A stretch of 15,628 nucleotides of DNA from Chloroflexi bacterium UBA4733 (GCA_002404055.1 DHIZ01000303.1:1-15628); one strand, 5' to 3'. Positions 1-6,980 are shown, counted from the stretch's first letter. Notes: generated by a model from the letters alone, not told the origin. Program-made: numbers and translations.

Positions 1-18
1 CAGGTTTTAGGATAGGCT

Positions 19-48
19 CTAAGCCGTCCCGTCACCGGGACGGCTTAG
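19..48. terminator. Perfect 13-bp hairpin, possible terminator of the SEFIR gene
   Basis: Two 13-base arms (19-31 and 36-48) pair perfectly around the loop TCAC. It lies 16 bp beyond the stop codon of the leftward SEFIR gene, which fits a transcription terminator. No T-run follows on either strand, so a classical intrinsic terminator is not proven. It could instead be a recombination or repeat hairpin. Confidence 0.5.
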
Positions 49-63
49 TCAACGGTGTGCAAC

Positions 64-1182
64 CTAAGCGCCCCTCGCCCACCAGAAGAACATCGGTATG
101 TCCCAAGATCTGCAAACGAGGCACTTTGGCCCCGCCACATCGGCAGAGAAGGGGAAGAAGTAGAAGAAGGTGAACTGTTCCCCCGGATAGAGGTCGTTGA
201 TCAGATGGCCGCCGCTGGGGTGGCTCGCGGGCGTCATTTCTAGCGGTCCTGCCGATCGGGCGTAGACGGTCAACGTGCCACCAAACCAGCGCACCGCCCG
301 TTTGGCGTGGTTCTCGACCGTGAGCCAGACGCCGAGCCCTTCCGCCGTCTTTTCCTCGTCTTGGAAACACACGACTAGGTGCTCGCCCGCTGTTAGCGCG
401 CCGGGTTCCGCCCGCGCTTCCTCTCCCGCCGTCCCAGCCTCCAAGGGGAAGGTCGTCTTCACGTAGTCGGTGGAACTCAGGCGCAGTCGCGCTTTGTCGA
501 AGGCGACGTCACGGCGGTACCGGTGGGACGCGGTTGTAACCAGGTCGTCGGCGGGAGCAGTGGCGTGCTGATCCGCCGGACCTTGATCGGTGGGCGGCGC
601 CGATCTAGCAGGCGACCCCTGGGGTCGCCGAGCGCCGGGTTGGCGTGTGAGGGGCGGTAGCGGTCTCACATGCCCGAGCGGCGGCTTCAGAATCCAAGGC
701 TGTCCGGTGAGGCGGCGGTAGAGCTGCTCGTACTCGTCGGCCTTCTCCGGTCGATAGTGGGTCGTAGGGCGCAAGATGGTAGGAATCGCTTCCACCCCTG
801 CTGCTCCCAGCAGGATGGGGATGACTCGCTCGTTCACCGCGCCGGCGTCGTAGAGCTGCTGCCGCAGCAGCAGGCTTTCCCAGCGCACGCCGTGGCCGAC
901 GCCTGCGGACGCTGTCCCCTCCATGCGCCGGCGGTACGTCTCCGTGCAGACCACCAGCACGAAGTGCGCCTCCTCGATTCGGTGCTCCATCCACGCCGGC
1001 CAGCCTTCCGCAGGTGATTTCTCGTATTGATCAACGGCGCAATCGATACCATCCGCGCGCAGGCGGTTGGCCAGTTCCAGCACTCGATCATTGTGCTCCG
1101 GCGAGTCGTGACTGTAACTGATGAGCACCTTGGGAGGGGCTGTTTCCCCGTCGCCCGCTACTGACCCGATCCCGGAAGTCAC
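64..1182 (-). CDS. SEFIR-domain protein with C-terminal beta-rich domain
   Basis: This 372-residue protein begins with a SEFIR domain (about residues 17-160), a TIR-like fold. Visible features are the first strand and loop VLISYSHDSPEHNDRV, the stretch DGIDCAVDQYEKSPAEGWP, and the strand FVLVVCTETYRRR. A low-complexity linker rich in Pro, Ala and Gln (about 175-225) leads to a beta-rich C-terminal domain (about 235-372) with LYPGEQFTFFYFFPF near the end, which I do not recognise. In bacteria SEFIR domains occur in signalling and antiviral effectors, where relatives cleave NAD or form assemblies; that role here is inference. The same frame is open back to 1488, but that part overlaps the upstream gene and has poor composition, so I chose GTG at 1182. 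No clear ribosome-binding site precedes it. The gene follows the 122-residue gene by 52 bp, probably in one operon. Confidence 0.85.
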   Translation of the reverse strand: MTSGIGSVAGDGETAPPKVLISYSHDSPEHNDRVLELANRLRADGIDCAVDQYEKSPAEGWPAWMEHRIEEAHFVLVVCTETYRRRMEGTASAGVGHGVRWESLLLRQQLYDAGAVNERVIPILLGAAGVEAIPTILRPTTHYRPEKADEYEQLYRRLTGQPWILKPPLGHVRPLPPLTRQPGARRPQGSPARSAPPTDQGPADQHATAPADDLVTTASHRYRRDVAFDKARLRLSSTDYVKTTFPLEAGTAGEEARAEPGALTAGEHLVVCFQDEEKTAEGLGVWLTVENHAKRAVRWFGGTLTVYARSAGPLEMTPASHPSGGHLINDLYPGEQFTFFYFFPFSADVAGPKCLVCRSWDIPMFFWWARGA

Positions 1183-1234
1183 AGACGCGCGTAGTCGCTG
1201 GCGCAGGCGGCGCGGAGAAGAGACGCCAACGTGT

Positions 1235-1603
1235 TCATCGGCGCTTCCAATGGGCGTAGACGCGCTTGGCTTCCTCCACGAAGAAGCCGAGCTGGGCCAG
1301 TTCGTCTTTGCTCCCCCCGTAGAGGCCAAGCCGCTGCGCGAGCTCGTAGAAACCGGGCCCCGGCATGCCGCCCTGCTGGTACACCACGATGGCTGGCAGG
1401 AGCGGACGGCCCTGTGCATGCTCGAAGGTCCCGATGTCTCCGAGGAGCTGGGAGAGTTCGTTACGATGGGCAGGGTTCCCCATGTCAAGCGGTGGGGTGA
1501 GCCAACCGGCGACCTCGCTGTAGGCTGGGCGCTGCTCCTGCCTGGCTGCTGCGACGAGCCGATCGTAGCACTGCGCCGCGCGCGGAGTCAACGCCATTGG
1601 CAT
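1235..1603 (-). CDS. Conserved small protein of unknown function, upstream partner of the SEFIR gene
   Basis: A 122-residue soluble protein. It contains LDMGNPAHRNELSQLLGDI, a central hydrophobic stretch around LLPAIVVYQQGGMPGPGF, and a C-terminal segment ending near VYAHWKRR. The pattern NPxHRxxLxxxLxxIxxxE followed by GRPLLxAIVV recalls an uncharacterised family scattered through accessory regions; this is from memory and not checked. I chose ATG at 1603 because AGGAG lies 7 bases upstream. Frames further upstream (to 1798) look non-coding. The SEFIR gene follows in the same direction after 52 bp, so the two may act together. No enzymatic motif is visible. Confidence 0.75.
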   Translation of the reverse strand: MPMALTPRAAQCYDRLVAAARQEQRPAYSEVAGWLTPPLDMGNPAHRNELSQLLGDIGTFEHAQGRPLLPAIVVYQQGGMPGPGFYELAQRLGLYGGSKDELAQLGFFVEEAKRVYAHWKRR

Positions 1604-1629
1604 GCCCCCACTCCTCATCGTCTGCTTGG

Positions 1630-1635
1630 AGTATA
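1630..1635 (-). promoter_or_regulatory. Candidate -10 box for the SEFIR operon
   Basis: Read leftward, TATACT lies 26 bases before the chosen ATG of the 122-residue gene, within the 115-bp gap between divergent genes. No good -35 box is visible at the proper distance, so this is only a candidate. Confidence 0.3.
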
Positions 1636-1718
1636 GGCGATAATCGGGCGTAGCGCGGGTGGTCCGGATGCCGGTGAACGGCGACACCGGTTGACCCGGC
1701 GCGCTGATCTGCCGCAGT

Positions 1719-2468
1719 TTGGCTGTTTGGAAGCAGGTGGCGAGCGTGTCCGCTATTCCCCGTCCCGTAGCCCCCGTCACCGTGCGCGTTGCGCCCATCT
1801 ACGGATCCGAGGAGCTGGTCCTCCGCCACGCCGAGCGGCTCGCGGAGATCTTCTTCCGGGTGGACGTCAGCTCCCGTGGCACCCATTCCTACGATCGCTG
1901 GATCCTCGATACCCCGCTGGATCGCTTGCATTGCCTCGTCTCGGAGGACGTGGACGTCATCAATCGGACTATGGGTGCCCGGTCCAAACCGGAACGGTGG
2001 ACGCCGGTGCTGGGGAAAGAGTTGCCGGCGCTCCGAGCGGTAGATCCTACCTGGGACCTGCTCCTCTCGCCGCCGGAGGCCTGGGTCGAGCAGCGCGTCG
2101 ACGAACGCATCGACGCCGCGCTCGATGCGGTGTTGGGGCCGTACCGCAACGTGTCGGTCGTGACGAAAATGCTTCACCTGAAGCGCCCTCGGCTGATCCC
2201 CGTCTGTGACAGGTTGGTTGCAGAGCAATTGGGCTGCTCGGTCCCAGCGTCGGATCGCGGGGCGAGTCTACGCTATGCCATGCGCGTGGTCCGTCATCTG
2301 CGGGAGCAAGGGCGGCGGAATCTCGACGAGTTGCAGGCGATTGGGCGCTACCTCGCCGCGCGGGGCATCGAGCGCAGCCTCGTCCGCATCCTTGACGCCC
2401 TGTTGTGGTGCTCGCACGCCGACTCCTGGTATTACCCCTTTCGCGCCATCCTTGAGGATTGGCGCTGA
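1719..2468 (+). CDS. DUF6308-like protein of unknown function
   Basis: A soluble protein of up to 249 residues. The central helical part contains WDLLLSPPEAWVEQRVDERI, the motif VTKMLHLKRPRLIPVCDRLV, and later ALLWCSHADSWYYPF. The phrase 'K-LHLKRPRLIPVCDRLV' resembles DUF6308-type proteins of Actinobacteria and Chloroflexi, often found in accessory DNA; the assignment is from memory. The start is uncertain: TTG at 1719 gives the longest form, while GTG at 1737 or 1746 is also possible, since good conservation-like composition begins only around VAPVTVRVAPIYGSEELV. The gene diverges from the SEFIR operon and is followed by 130 bp before the recombinase operon. The antisense frame over the same bases is low-complexity and not convincing. 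Confidence 0.65.
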   Translation: MAVWKQVASVSAIPRPVAPVTVRVAPIYGSEELVLRHAERLAEIFFRVDVSSRGTHSYDRWILDTPLDRLHCLVSEDVDVINRTMGARSKPERWTPVLGKELPALRAVDPTWDLLLSPPEAWVEQRVDERIDAALDAVLGPYRNVSVVTKMLHLKRPRLIPVCDRLVAEQLGCSVPASDRGASLRYAMRVVRHLREQGRRNLDELQAIGRYLAARGIERSLVRILDALLWCSHADSWYYPFRAILEDWR

Positions 2469-2528
2469 GCAGTAGCGCCAACCGCTATCGTAATTATGTT
2501 CGCCTTCCTCGCCGTCTGCTAAGCTTCT

Positions 2529-2544
2529 GATAAGCAGCATTATC
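2529..2544. other. Small dif-like inverted repeat upstream of the recombinase operon
   Basis: GATAA and TTATC form arms around the 6-base centre GCAGCA. This is the general geometry of a tyrosine recombinase core (two short arms around a 6-8 base spacer). It lies 55 bp before the first gene of the recombinase operon. The arms are very short, so chance occurrence or a transcription-factor site is equally possible. Confidence 0.25.
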
Positions 2545-2598
2545 GGCAAAACCGGTATCATGCGCGGGGGCGTGGGGCGGCGTCGCCGAGGGGGCGGG

Positions 2599-2967
2599 AT
2601 GCGGAAGGTGATCGAGCGGACGGCGGTCGATCCGTTGTTCGCAGTGGCCTGGCGGAGCAGCTTCCGCCCCCTGCGGCGGCTGGAGCGGCCGCTGGCGCTC
2701 GCGCTGCTCCTCCTCACGCTGCCGCTCCAGCCGCTCGTGGCGCTGGTCGACCGCGTCCTGCGCCGGCGGCTCCGCGCCGCCGGCAGCCCCCACGAGCTGG
2801 CGACGCTGCGCGACTTGGCCGAGCGCCTCGCGCGCTGGGGCGAATATCGCGCGGCGGCCCGGATCGCTCGCTACGCCCTCGCCATCGCCCCCGACGACGC
2901 CGTCGCCGCGCGCGTCCTCCGGCAAGCGCTCGCCGAGGCGGCGCGCCCGGGAAGGGGGGGAGCGTGA
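2599..2967 (+). CDS. Small membrane-anchored TPR-like protein, first gene of recombinase trio
   Basis: A 122-residue protein. A basic N-terminus is followed by a hydrophobic segment (about residues 33-52, LALALLLLTLPLQPLVALV) that could be a membrane anchor. The C-terminal half, with LAERLARWGEYRAAARIARY and then ALAIAPDD, has the helix-turn-helix spacing of a tetratricopeptide repeat. I do not recognise the family. I chose ATG at 2599, which has GAGGGGG 4-10 bases upstream; an upstream ATG at 2560 would add 13 residues, mostly Gly and Arg. The stop overlaps the GTG start of the next gene, so translation is probably coupled. A TPR-like part suggests a protein-protein contact, perhaps with the next two products, but that is inference. 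Confidence 0.65.
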   Translation: MRKVIERTAVDPLFAVAWRSSFRPLRRLERPLALALLLLTLPLQPLVALVDRVLRRRLRAAGSPHELATLRDLAERLARWGEYRAAARIARYALAIAPDDAVAARVLRQALAEAARPGRGGA

Positions 2968-3353
2968 CACCGCCGTCCGCGTGGCTGCAGCAACGCATCG
3001 ATGCCTTCGCCGCCCTGGAGGAGCGGCTGCGCGCCGCCGGCTACGCCGCGCGCGTCACCACCGAGGCTTGCCCCGTGCAGCTCGGAGGCCGCCTCCCGAC
3101 CGGCGAGGCGTTCTATCTCCACTGCGGCGAGGACGCCTGCGAGCTCAGCCTCGGGTTCTGCCGACCCTCCGCGACGGTCGCGCCCCCGAGCGACGAGATT
3201 GACGCCGTGATCGACCGCCCCGCCTGGCGGGACCGGATCGCCCGCTGGGGACCCTACGAAGCCAGCTGGCTCGACGCCGAGGAAGTCGAAGCCGTGTTCC
3301 GCGAACTCCTGGCCCGCTACACGCAGCCGCCGCTCCCCCTGGAGGTCGAATGA
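2964..3353 (+). CDS. Uncharacterised 129-residue protein, second gene of recombinase trio
   Basis: An acidic soluble protein whose start is GTG overlapping the previous stop (GTGA), and whose stop overlaps the recombinase start (ATGA). Visible features are an N-terminal helix (WLQQRIDAFAALEERLRAAG), a beta-rich middle with three Cys (EACPVQLGG, FYLHCGEDACELSLGF), and a C-terminal helical tail (EEVEAVFRELLARY). The Cys spacing does not form a recognisable metal-binding motif. I know no family for it. The double overlap argues that its level is tied to that of the recombinase, so a directionality or accessory factor is possible. There is no HTH to support DNA binding. Confidence 0.7.
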   Translation: MTPPSAWLQQRIDAFAALEERLRAAGYAARVTTEACPVQLGGRLPTGEAFYLHCGEDACELSLGFCRPSATVAPPSDEIDAVIDRPAWRDRIARWGPYEASWLDAEEVEAVFRELLARYTQPPLPLEVE

Positions 3354-4321
3354 CCGCCCTCGCTTCCTTCGCCGCCCCTGGCTTGGCGCCCGCGCCGCTC
3401 GCCCTCACGACGCCCTGGCCGATTGTCGTCGCCGCCTACCTCGACGCGACGATCGACAGCCCCCACACCCGCCGGGCCTACCAACGTCATCTGCACGCCG
3501 CCTTCACCTGGCTTGACGTGCCCGCCGTGGCGGACCTGAATGGCGCCCAGCTCGCCGCCTACCGCGCCCACCTCACGAACAACAGCCTGGCGCCGGCGTC
3601 CCAGGCCCAGGCCCTGGCGGCGCTGCGCGCCTTCCTGCACTGGTCCGGCACCATGGGCGCTCATCGCCTCAGCGGCGACGTCATCCGCGCCGCCCTCAAA
3701 ACACCGCGCGGCAGCACTCGCAAGCCCTACCAGGTCTTGAGCGAGCCGGAAGGGGCCGCCTTGCTCGGGGCCGTGACAACACCGCGCGACCTGGCGCTCC
3801 TGGCGGTGATGCTGGGGGCCGGCCTGCGGGCGGCGGAAGCGGTGGGCCTGGACATCACCGACGTGCTACACGAGCAAGAAGGTGGGGCTGCGCTGCACGT
3901 GCGCCAGGGCAAAGGCCGCAAGGATCGGATTGTGCCCATTCAGGCCGACGTCGCCCGCGCCATCCGGGCCTACCTCGCCGCCACCGGTCGGCATCTCGGA
4001 CAAGGTGGCCCGCTGTTCCGTGCCCACGATCGGGCAGCGACGAAGCTCCCGCGTGGCCGGCTGACCACCCGCGCCGCTGGCTACGTCGTCGCCCGCTGCA
4101 CCACGGCGGCCGGCATCGACGCCAAGCAGATTTCGCCACATAGTCTGCGGCACACCTTCGCCATTCGCTCTCTCCGGAGCCGGCACGACGTGATCGCCGT
4201 GCAGAAGCTCCTCGGACACGCCAGCGTGGCGACGACGCAGCGCTACCTGGATCACCTGGGGCTGGCCGAACTGCGGCAGGCCGTGCCGGACCTGCCGGTT
4301 ACCAAAGCGAGCACAGAATAG
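3350..4321 (+). CDS. Tyrosine recombinase/integrase, complete
   Basis: A 323-residue site-specific recombinase of the XerC/XerD type. An N-terminal SAM-like core-binding domain (about 22-105) is followed by the catalytic domain (about 125-315). The catalytic set is intact: R160 (GAGLRAAE), K188 (QGKGRKDR), H264 and R267 (PHSLRHTF), H290 (LLGHASVATTQRY) and nucleophile Y299. Length is normal for the family. It is the last gene of a three-gene operon with ATGA overlap, an unusual setting because integrases are generally monocistronic. No strong terminator follows. It could move the surrounding island, or act on repeats nearby; no att duplication was found in the window. It is not closely similar to the recombinases at 7295 and 14817. 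Confidence 0.93.
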   Translation: MTALASFAAPGLAPAPLALTTPWPIVVAAYLDATIDSPHTRRAYQRHLHAAFTWLDVPAVADLNGAQLAAYRAHLTNNSLAPASQAQALAALRAFLHWSGTMGAHRLSGDVIRAALKTPRGSTRKPYQVLSEPEGAALLGAVTTPRDLALLAVMLGAGLRAAEAVGLDITDVLHEQEGGAALHVRQGKGRKDRIVPIQADVARAIRAYLAATGRHLGQGGPLFRAHDRAATKLPRGRLTTRAAGYVVARCTTAAGIDAKQISPHSLRHTFAIRSLRSRHDVIAVQKLLGHASVATTQRYLDHLGLAELRQAVPDLPVTKASTE

Positions 4322-4490
4322 CCCTTCGCGCAACTGCCGCCCGCTACATTCAAGCCTGCTTTGGACCGTTCTGGCCAACCCAGCTGAGGTCGGGGTACCG
4401 CTGAAGGTCCAGCACCCCAATACATGGGGGCGACACCGCTAGCCCATTCGCGTGTTACTGCTGGCCTATGCCGGTCTAGGCCGGCACACT

Positions 4491-4784
4491 GACCGGGATG
4501 GACCAGTATGTGCCACTCGCCAAGGCAGCTCGTCTGCTTAACCTCTCACCCCTCGCCGTCCGCAAGCGCTGCCAGCGCGGCACCTTGGACGCCAGGAAGG
4601 TTGACGGGGAGTGGACCGTGCGTGTGACGGACCGGGATAGACCACTGGCACAGGACGGCACGGACCAGGATGGACCGGTAACCCAGGTCGGCATAGACCG
4701 GCCTATCCCGTTGGGACGGACCAGGACGGGCCAGAGTAGACCGACGGCACAGGCCGGTGTAGCCGGGACGGACCGGGATGTGAC
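4491..4784 (+). repeat. Degenerate repeats (GACCRGGAYRGRCC-like) within and before the HTH gene
   Basis: At least five copies of a motif close to GACCRGGATRGACC occur in the same orientation: 4491-4504 (over the start codon), 4630-4643, 4663-4676, 4719-4732 and a shorter one at 4771-4784. A related inverted form lies near 4693-4710 (ATAGACCGG then CTATCCCG). Just upstream, TGCCGG and CCGGCA form an inverted pair around 4469-4486. The spacing between copies is uneven (33, 56, 52 and 139 bases). They encode the Asp/Arg/Thr-rich linker of the HTH protein. They may be binding sites for that protein or a simple expansion of linker DNA. Confidence 0.6.
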
Positions 4785-5010
4785 GCTGGCACTAGTGGAA
4801 GCTTGGACGGCGCAGCTTAGCGCGGAACGGGAACGTGCGAGCTCTGCGGAGCAGGCCGCAGCGATGTGGCAAGAGCGTGCCCGTAACCTCGAAGCGGAGA
4901 ATGGCCGCCTGCAGGATCTGCTGGCGTTGCCGGCACACGAGGAAGCGTTCGAACCGTCGCGACGGTGGTGGCAATGGTGGCGACGGGGAGAACAGCATGC
5001 GGGGGCTTGA
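4498..5010 (+). CDS. HTH protein with variable linker, coiled coil and Trp-rich tail
   Basis: A 170-residue protein. Residues 1-45 (YVPLAKAARLLNLSPLAVRK, then a short wing with DGEWTVRV) form a MerR/excisionase-type helix-turn-helix that binds DNA. Residues 46-95 are a low-complexity linker of DRDRP-like units, encoded by the DNA repeats described separately. Residues about 96-140 form a coiled coil (ERERASSAEQAAAMWQERAR, then NLEAENGRLQDLL). The tail RRWWQWWRR is strongly amphipathic and aromatic, and could touch a membrane or partner. Its role is unknown; regulator or excisionase of the neighbouring element is plausible. The HEPN fragment starts inside its 3' end, so the pair was probably an operon, perhaps a toxin-antitoxin-like unit. 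The ATG is set by the HTH start; the upstream repeat spans it. Confidence 0.8.
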   Translation: MDQYVPLAKAARLLNLSPLAVRKRCQRGTLDARKVDGEWTVRVTDRDRPLAQDGTDQDGPVTQVGIDRPIPLGRTRTGQSRPTAQAGVAGTDRDVTLALVEAWTAQLSAERERASSAEQAAAMWQERARNLEAENGRLQDLLALPAHEEAFEPSRRWWQWWRRGEQHAGA

Positions 5011-5176
5011 CCCGATTACCCGGGCCGACTTCCAGCAACTCAGCGAGAGTCGGCTGGAAGAGGCGGCAACGTTGCTGGCAAACGGCCACGCGGCTGGGGC
5101 CTACTATCTCGCCGGCTATGCCGTGGAGTGTGGGGTTGCACAATCAATGGAACAGAAATCCGGAATAAGGGTTTGA
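4997..5176 (+). pseudogene. Truncated HEPN-domain gene (5' third only)
   Basis: The first 46 residues match the start of a small HEPN-domain protein: DFQQLSESRLEEAATLLANG followed by AYYLAGYAVECG, where intact members continue with LKA and roughly 80 more residues. Here the frame enters the inverted end of a small mobile element right after VECG and stops at residue 59. The Rx4-6H catalytic motif expected in the missing part is absent, so it is presumably inactive. ATG at 4997 has GGGGAG about 6 bases upstream and overlaps the end of the HTH gene. HEPN proteins are usually ribonuclease toxins or partners of MNT nucleotidyltransferases; no MNT gene is present. Confidence 0.8.
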
Positions 5177-5425
5177 GACAACCGAACGGTGTTGTTGACG
5201 CTATCGCAGTGAACAGGCGATTCGGTGCGCTAGTCGCACGCTGAGCCGCCGCCCTCCTAGCGGAGCGCGAGTTCCGGACTTCACCCGGTTTCACGCATGC
5301 TGTGCGAGAGGCTGGTATCCCTTCCGCTGCCGTTCGACAGAAGCGGTGGTTACTACGCTGTCCGTTCTAGGAGGGGCGCGCCTCTGGCGGGTCGGCTTAT
5401 TCCGGTTTTCTGTTCCATTGATTGT
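5140..5425. mobile_element. MITE-like 286-bp element with 30-bp inverted ends
   Basis: The left end (5140-5169) and the right end (5396-5425) are inverted repeats of 30 bases with one mismatch. Each outer edge reads ACAATCAATGGAACAGAAA inward. The interior (about 226 bp) has no credible gene, which fits a non-autonomous element. It sits exactly where the HEPN frame breaks. I see no clear target duplication at the edges (left flank ends GTTGC, right flank begins CAAAG), so insertion may have been followed by deletion or been made by a recombinase that leaves none. The other side also truncates or ends a leftward frame. Confidence 0.75.
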
Positions 5426-5540
5426 CAAAGGCCTCACACGGCTCTTCCGGCGATTCCGCGCCGGCGTCGGTAGGCGGGATCCATCCCTTGGAAAACTCCC
5501 GCAGGATGTCACCGCCGGCGAGTATGTTCTGGTCGAGCAC
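5397..5540 (-). pseudogene. Short frame after the Apea-HEPN gene, ending in the MITE
   Basis: This 47-codon frame starts with GTG 9 bases after the TGA of the Apea-HEPN gene and is in the same frame as that gene. Residues 1-40 (LDQNILAGGDILREFSKGWI, then PPTDAGAESPEEP) have a convincing coding composition, while the last residues (NQWNRKPE) come from the inverted end of the MITE. Two readings fit. It may be the 5' remnant of a separate gene whose 3' part was lost, or the true C-terminus of the HEPN protein beyond a premature TGA. No ribosome-binding site is visible, which slightly favours the second reading. I do not recognise the family. Confidence 0.45.
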
Positions 5541-5549
5541 CGCGCCGAG

Positions 5550-6980
5550 TCAATCCGGCCTACGGAGATCCTCGTTCAGTCCGTCGACCGGCAGCGAAGG
5601 CGGCAGCGCCAACGAGGCGAGGATGGCTCGACGCAACAGGTCGACCGCCCGGGAGACGAAGGCGCGCCCGGCGTAAATGCTCCAGAATGTGGTACCGGAG
5701 ACGGCGTCTGCCTCCTTGCTCCCGTGGATCAGACTCCCGCGGGTCGTATATGTATCCCGAAGGATCTGGGCAATCTTACGCCGTTCCTCCGCTCCGTCTC
5801 CCAACAGAAACGCCACGCGCTGCTGGACCTTGTAGGTCAACTCTTGTCGCTCGCCTAGAGTGAATAGGGCGTCGAACGCGACGCACGCGTCGATAAGCCG
5901 ATCCTCCATCGGGGCGTCTCCTGCGGCGCGGCTGAAGCGGCGAATGGCGATACGGATCCACGGGGAAGCGCGGAGCATCCTCGCGTCGAGCCACCCCCAG
6001 AATTGCCGGAACTGGTCGGCGTCGGGCTCGGACAATACGAGAACCGTGCCGTCGCGGGCTTTCCAGACTTCGTGCTCTCGAAGCCGTGCCGGCTGGTCGT
6101 TCCAGGGATCGCGCCAATAGTACATTAGTTCGAGCATGGCGAAACCAGCGGGACGGAACAGGCGCAGCGCGGCAACGACCCGGTCCAGATGGAGCACGGC
6201 TTCGTCGTACATGGCGTCGACTTGCGCTAGCCCTCCGCCCAAACCGTGTCGAGATATGGTGTTGCGCGGCAAGCGTGCCGTCTCGATGTCGATCTCAACA
6301 ACGTACTTGATTTTCCCCGCTTGCCAGCCGCCAAAGCGCATGCTCGGTTCTTCCAACGCGCGCAGGTATCGTCGCTGATCGGACCGGTCGGCGGTGCGAA
6401 TGCGAAGGGTAGGAGAAAGCTCGATCTTGGCAATGCCGCGCAGTTCGAAGCGGGCAAGGGGGGCGATGATGCGCAGCACGACGGGGTCCCGATAGATGTC
6501 GCGCTCCAGCGCCGCATACTGTACGTCGAAGTCGAATGCGTCGATGGGCCTGGGGTCGCCGGGCTGATTGAGCCGCGCCGCGCGGCGAAGGAATGGCTGG
6601 AGTATCCTCCAATCAGTAGCAAACGGGACGGACCCGGGAGAAGACCGGTCTGCTACGCCTTCCGCCTGCAGAAATGTGGCGATCTGGGCACTCCCCGACG
6701 CGTATTCAATGACGCGTCCATATTCCGGAAGCTCCTTTATCTGCTCCCAGATGGCGACCACAGCGCGTGACCAATGGGGAACGGTCACGAGGGTAATAGA
6801 GCCTCCAACAAAGTCCCAGTCGGTATAGTCGTCAAACTCGCGACCATTGGCGATCTCGCGACGAATGAGCGCGAGAGTCGCATCCGTGAGGGCGAGCAGA
6901 CGCGCCTTGAACTCCGGCTCCCTCACCTCCGGCACTTGCGCCGCCCTTTCAGTCGCTCTCGCGCCGTCCCCTTGCTCCAC
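5550..6980 (-). CDS. Apea-like HEPN-domain protein
   Basis: A 476-residue protein. The C-terminal region (about 355-465) resembles the Apea-like HEPN domain: RLIDACVAFDALFTLGE, later TYKVQQRVAFLLG, and the R-x4-H motif RGSLIHG (R414, H419) expected of HEPN ribonucleases. The long N-terminal part (1-350) has no motif I can name; it is mixed alpha/beta with FDDYTDWDFVGGSI near the start and may be a sensor. Apea-HEPN proteins are common in defence islands, and an RNA-cleaving toxin role is inferred from the motif. The start is GTG at 6980, set by the end of clear coding. The gene reads away from the recombinase at 7295. A 47-codon frame follows its stop in the same frame, so truncation by a premature TGA cannot be excluded. 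Confidence 0.8.
   Translation of the reverse strand: MEQGDGARATERAAQVPEVREPEFKARLLALTDATLALIRREIANGREFDDYTDWDFVGGSITLVTVPHWSRAVVAIWEQIKELPEYGRVIEYASGSAQIATFLQAEGVADRSSPGSVPFATDWRILQPFLRRAARLNQPGDPRPIDAFDFDVQYAALERDIYRDPVVLRIIAPLARFELRGIAKIELSPTLRIRTADRSDQRRYLRALEEPSMRFGGWQAGKIKYVVEIDIETARLPRNTISRHGLGGGLAQVDAMYDEAVLHLDRVVAALRLFRPAGFAMLELMYYWRDPWNDQPARLREHEVWKARDGTVLVLSEPDADQFRQFWGWLDARMLRASPWIRIAIRRFSRAAGDAPMEDRLIDACVAFDALFTLGERQELTYKVQQRVAFLLGDGAEERRKIAQILRDTYTTRGSLIHGSKEADAVSGTTFWSIYAGRAFVSRAVDLLRRAILASLALPPSLPVDGLNEDLRRPD

Noticed and set aside
1183..1488. N-terminal extension of the SEFIR frame
   Set aside because: It overlaps the convincing 122-residue gene in another frame and has Ser/Arg/Pro-rich shadow composition.
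1485..2228. Minus-strand 247-codon frame opposite the DUF6308-like gene
   Set aside because: The plus-strand protein has a far more natural composition and recognisable motifs.
4415..4429. Small hairpin CCCCA-5-TGGGG after the integrase as terminator
   Set aside because: The stem has only five pairs and no T-run; I cannot support it as a terminator.
4491..4784. CRISPR array
   Set aside because: The repeats are short, degenerate and unevenly spaced, and lie in an HTH gene; no cas genes are present.
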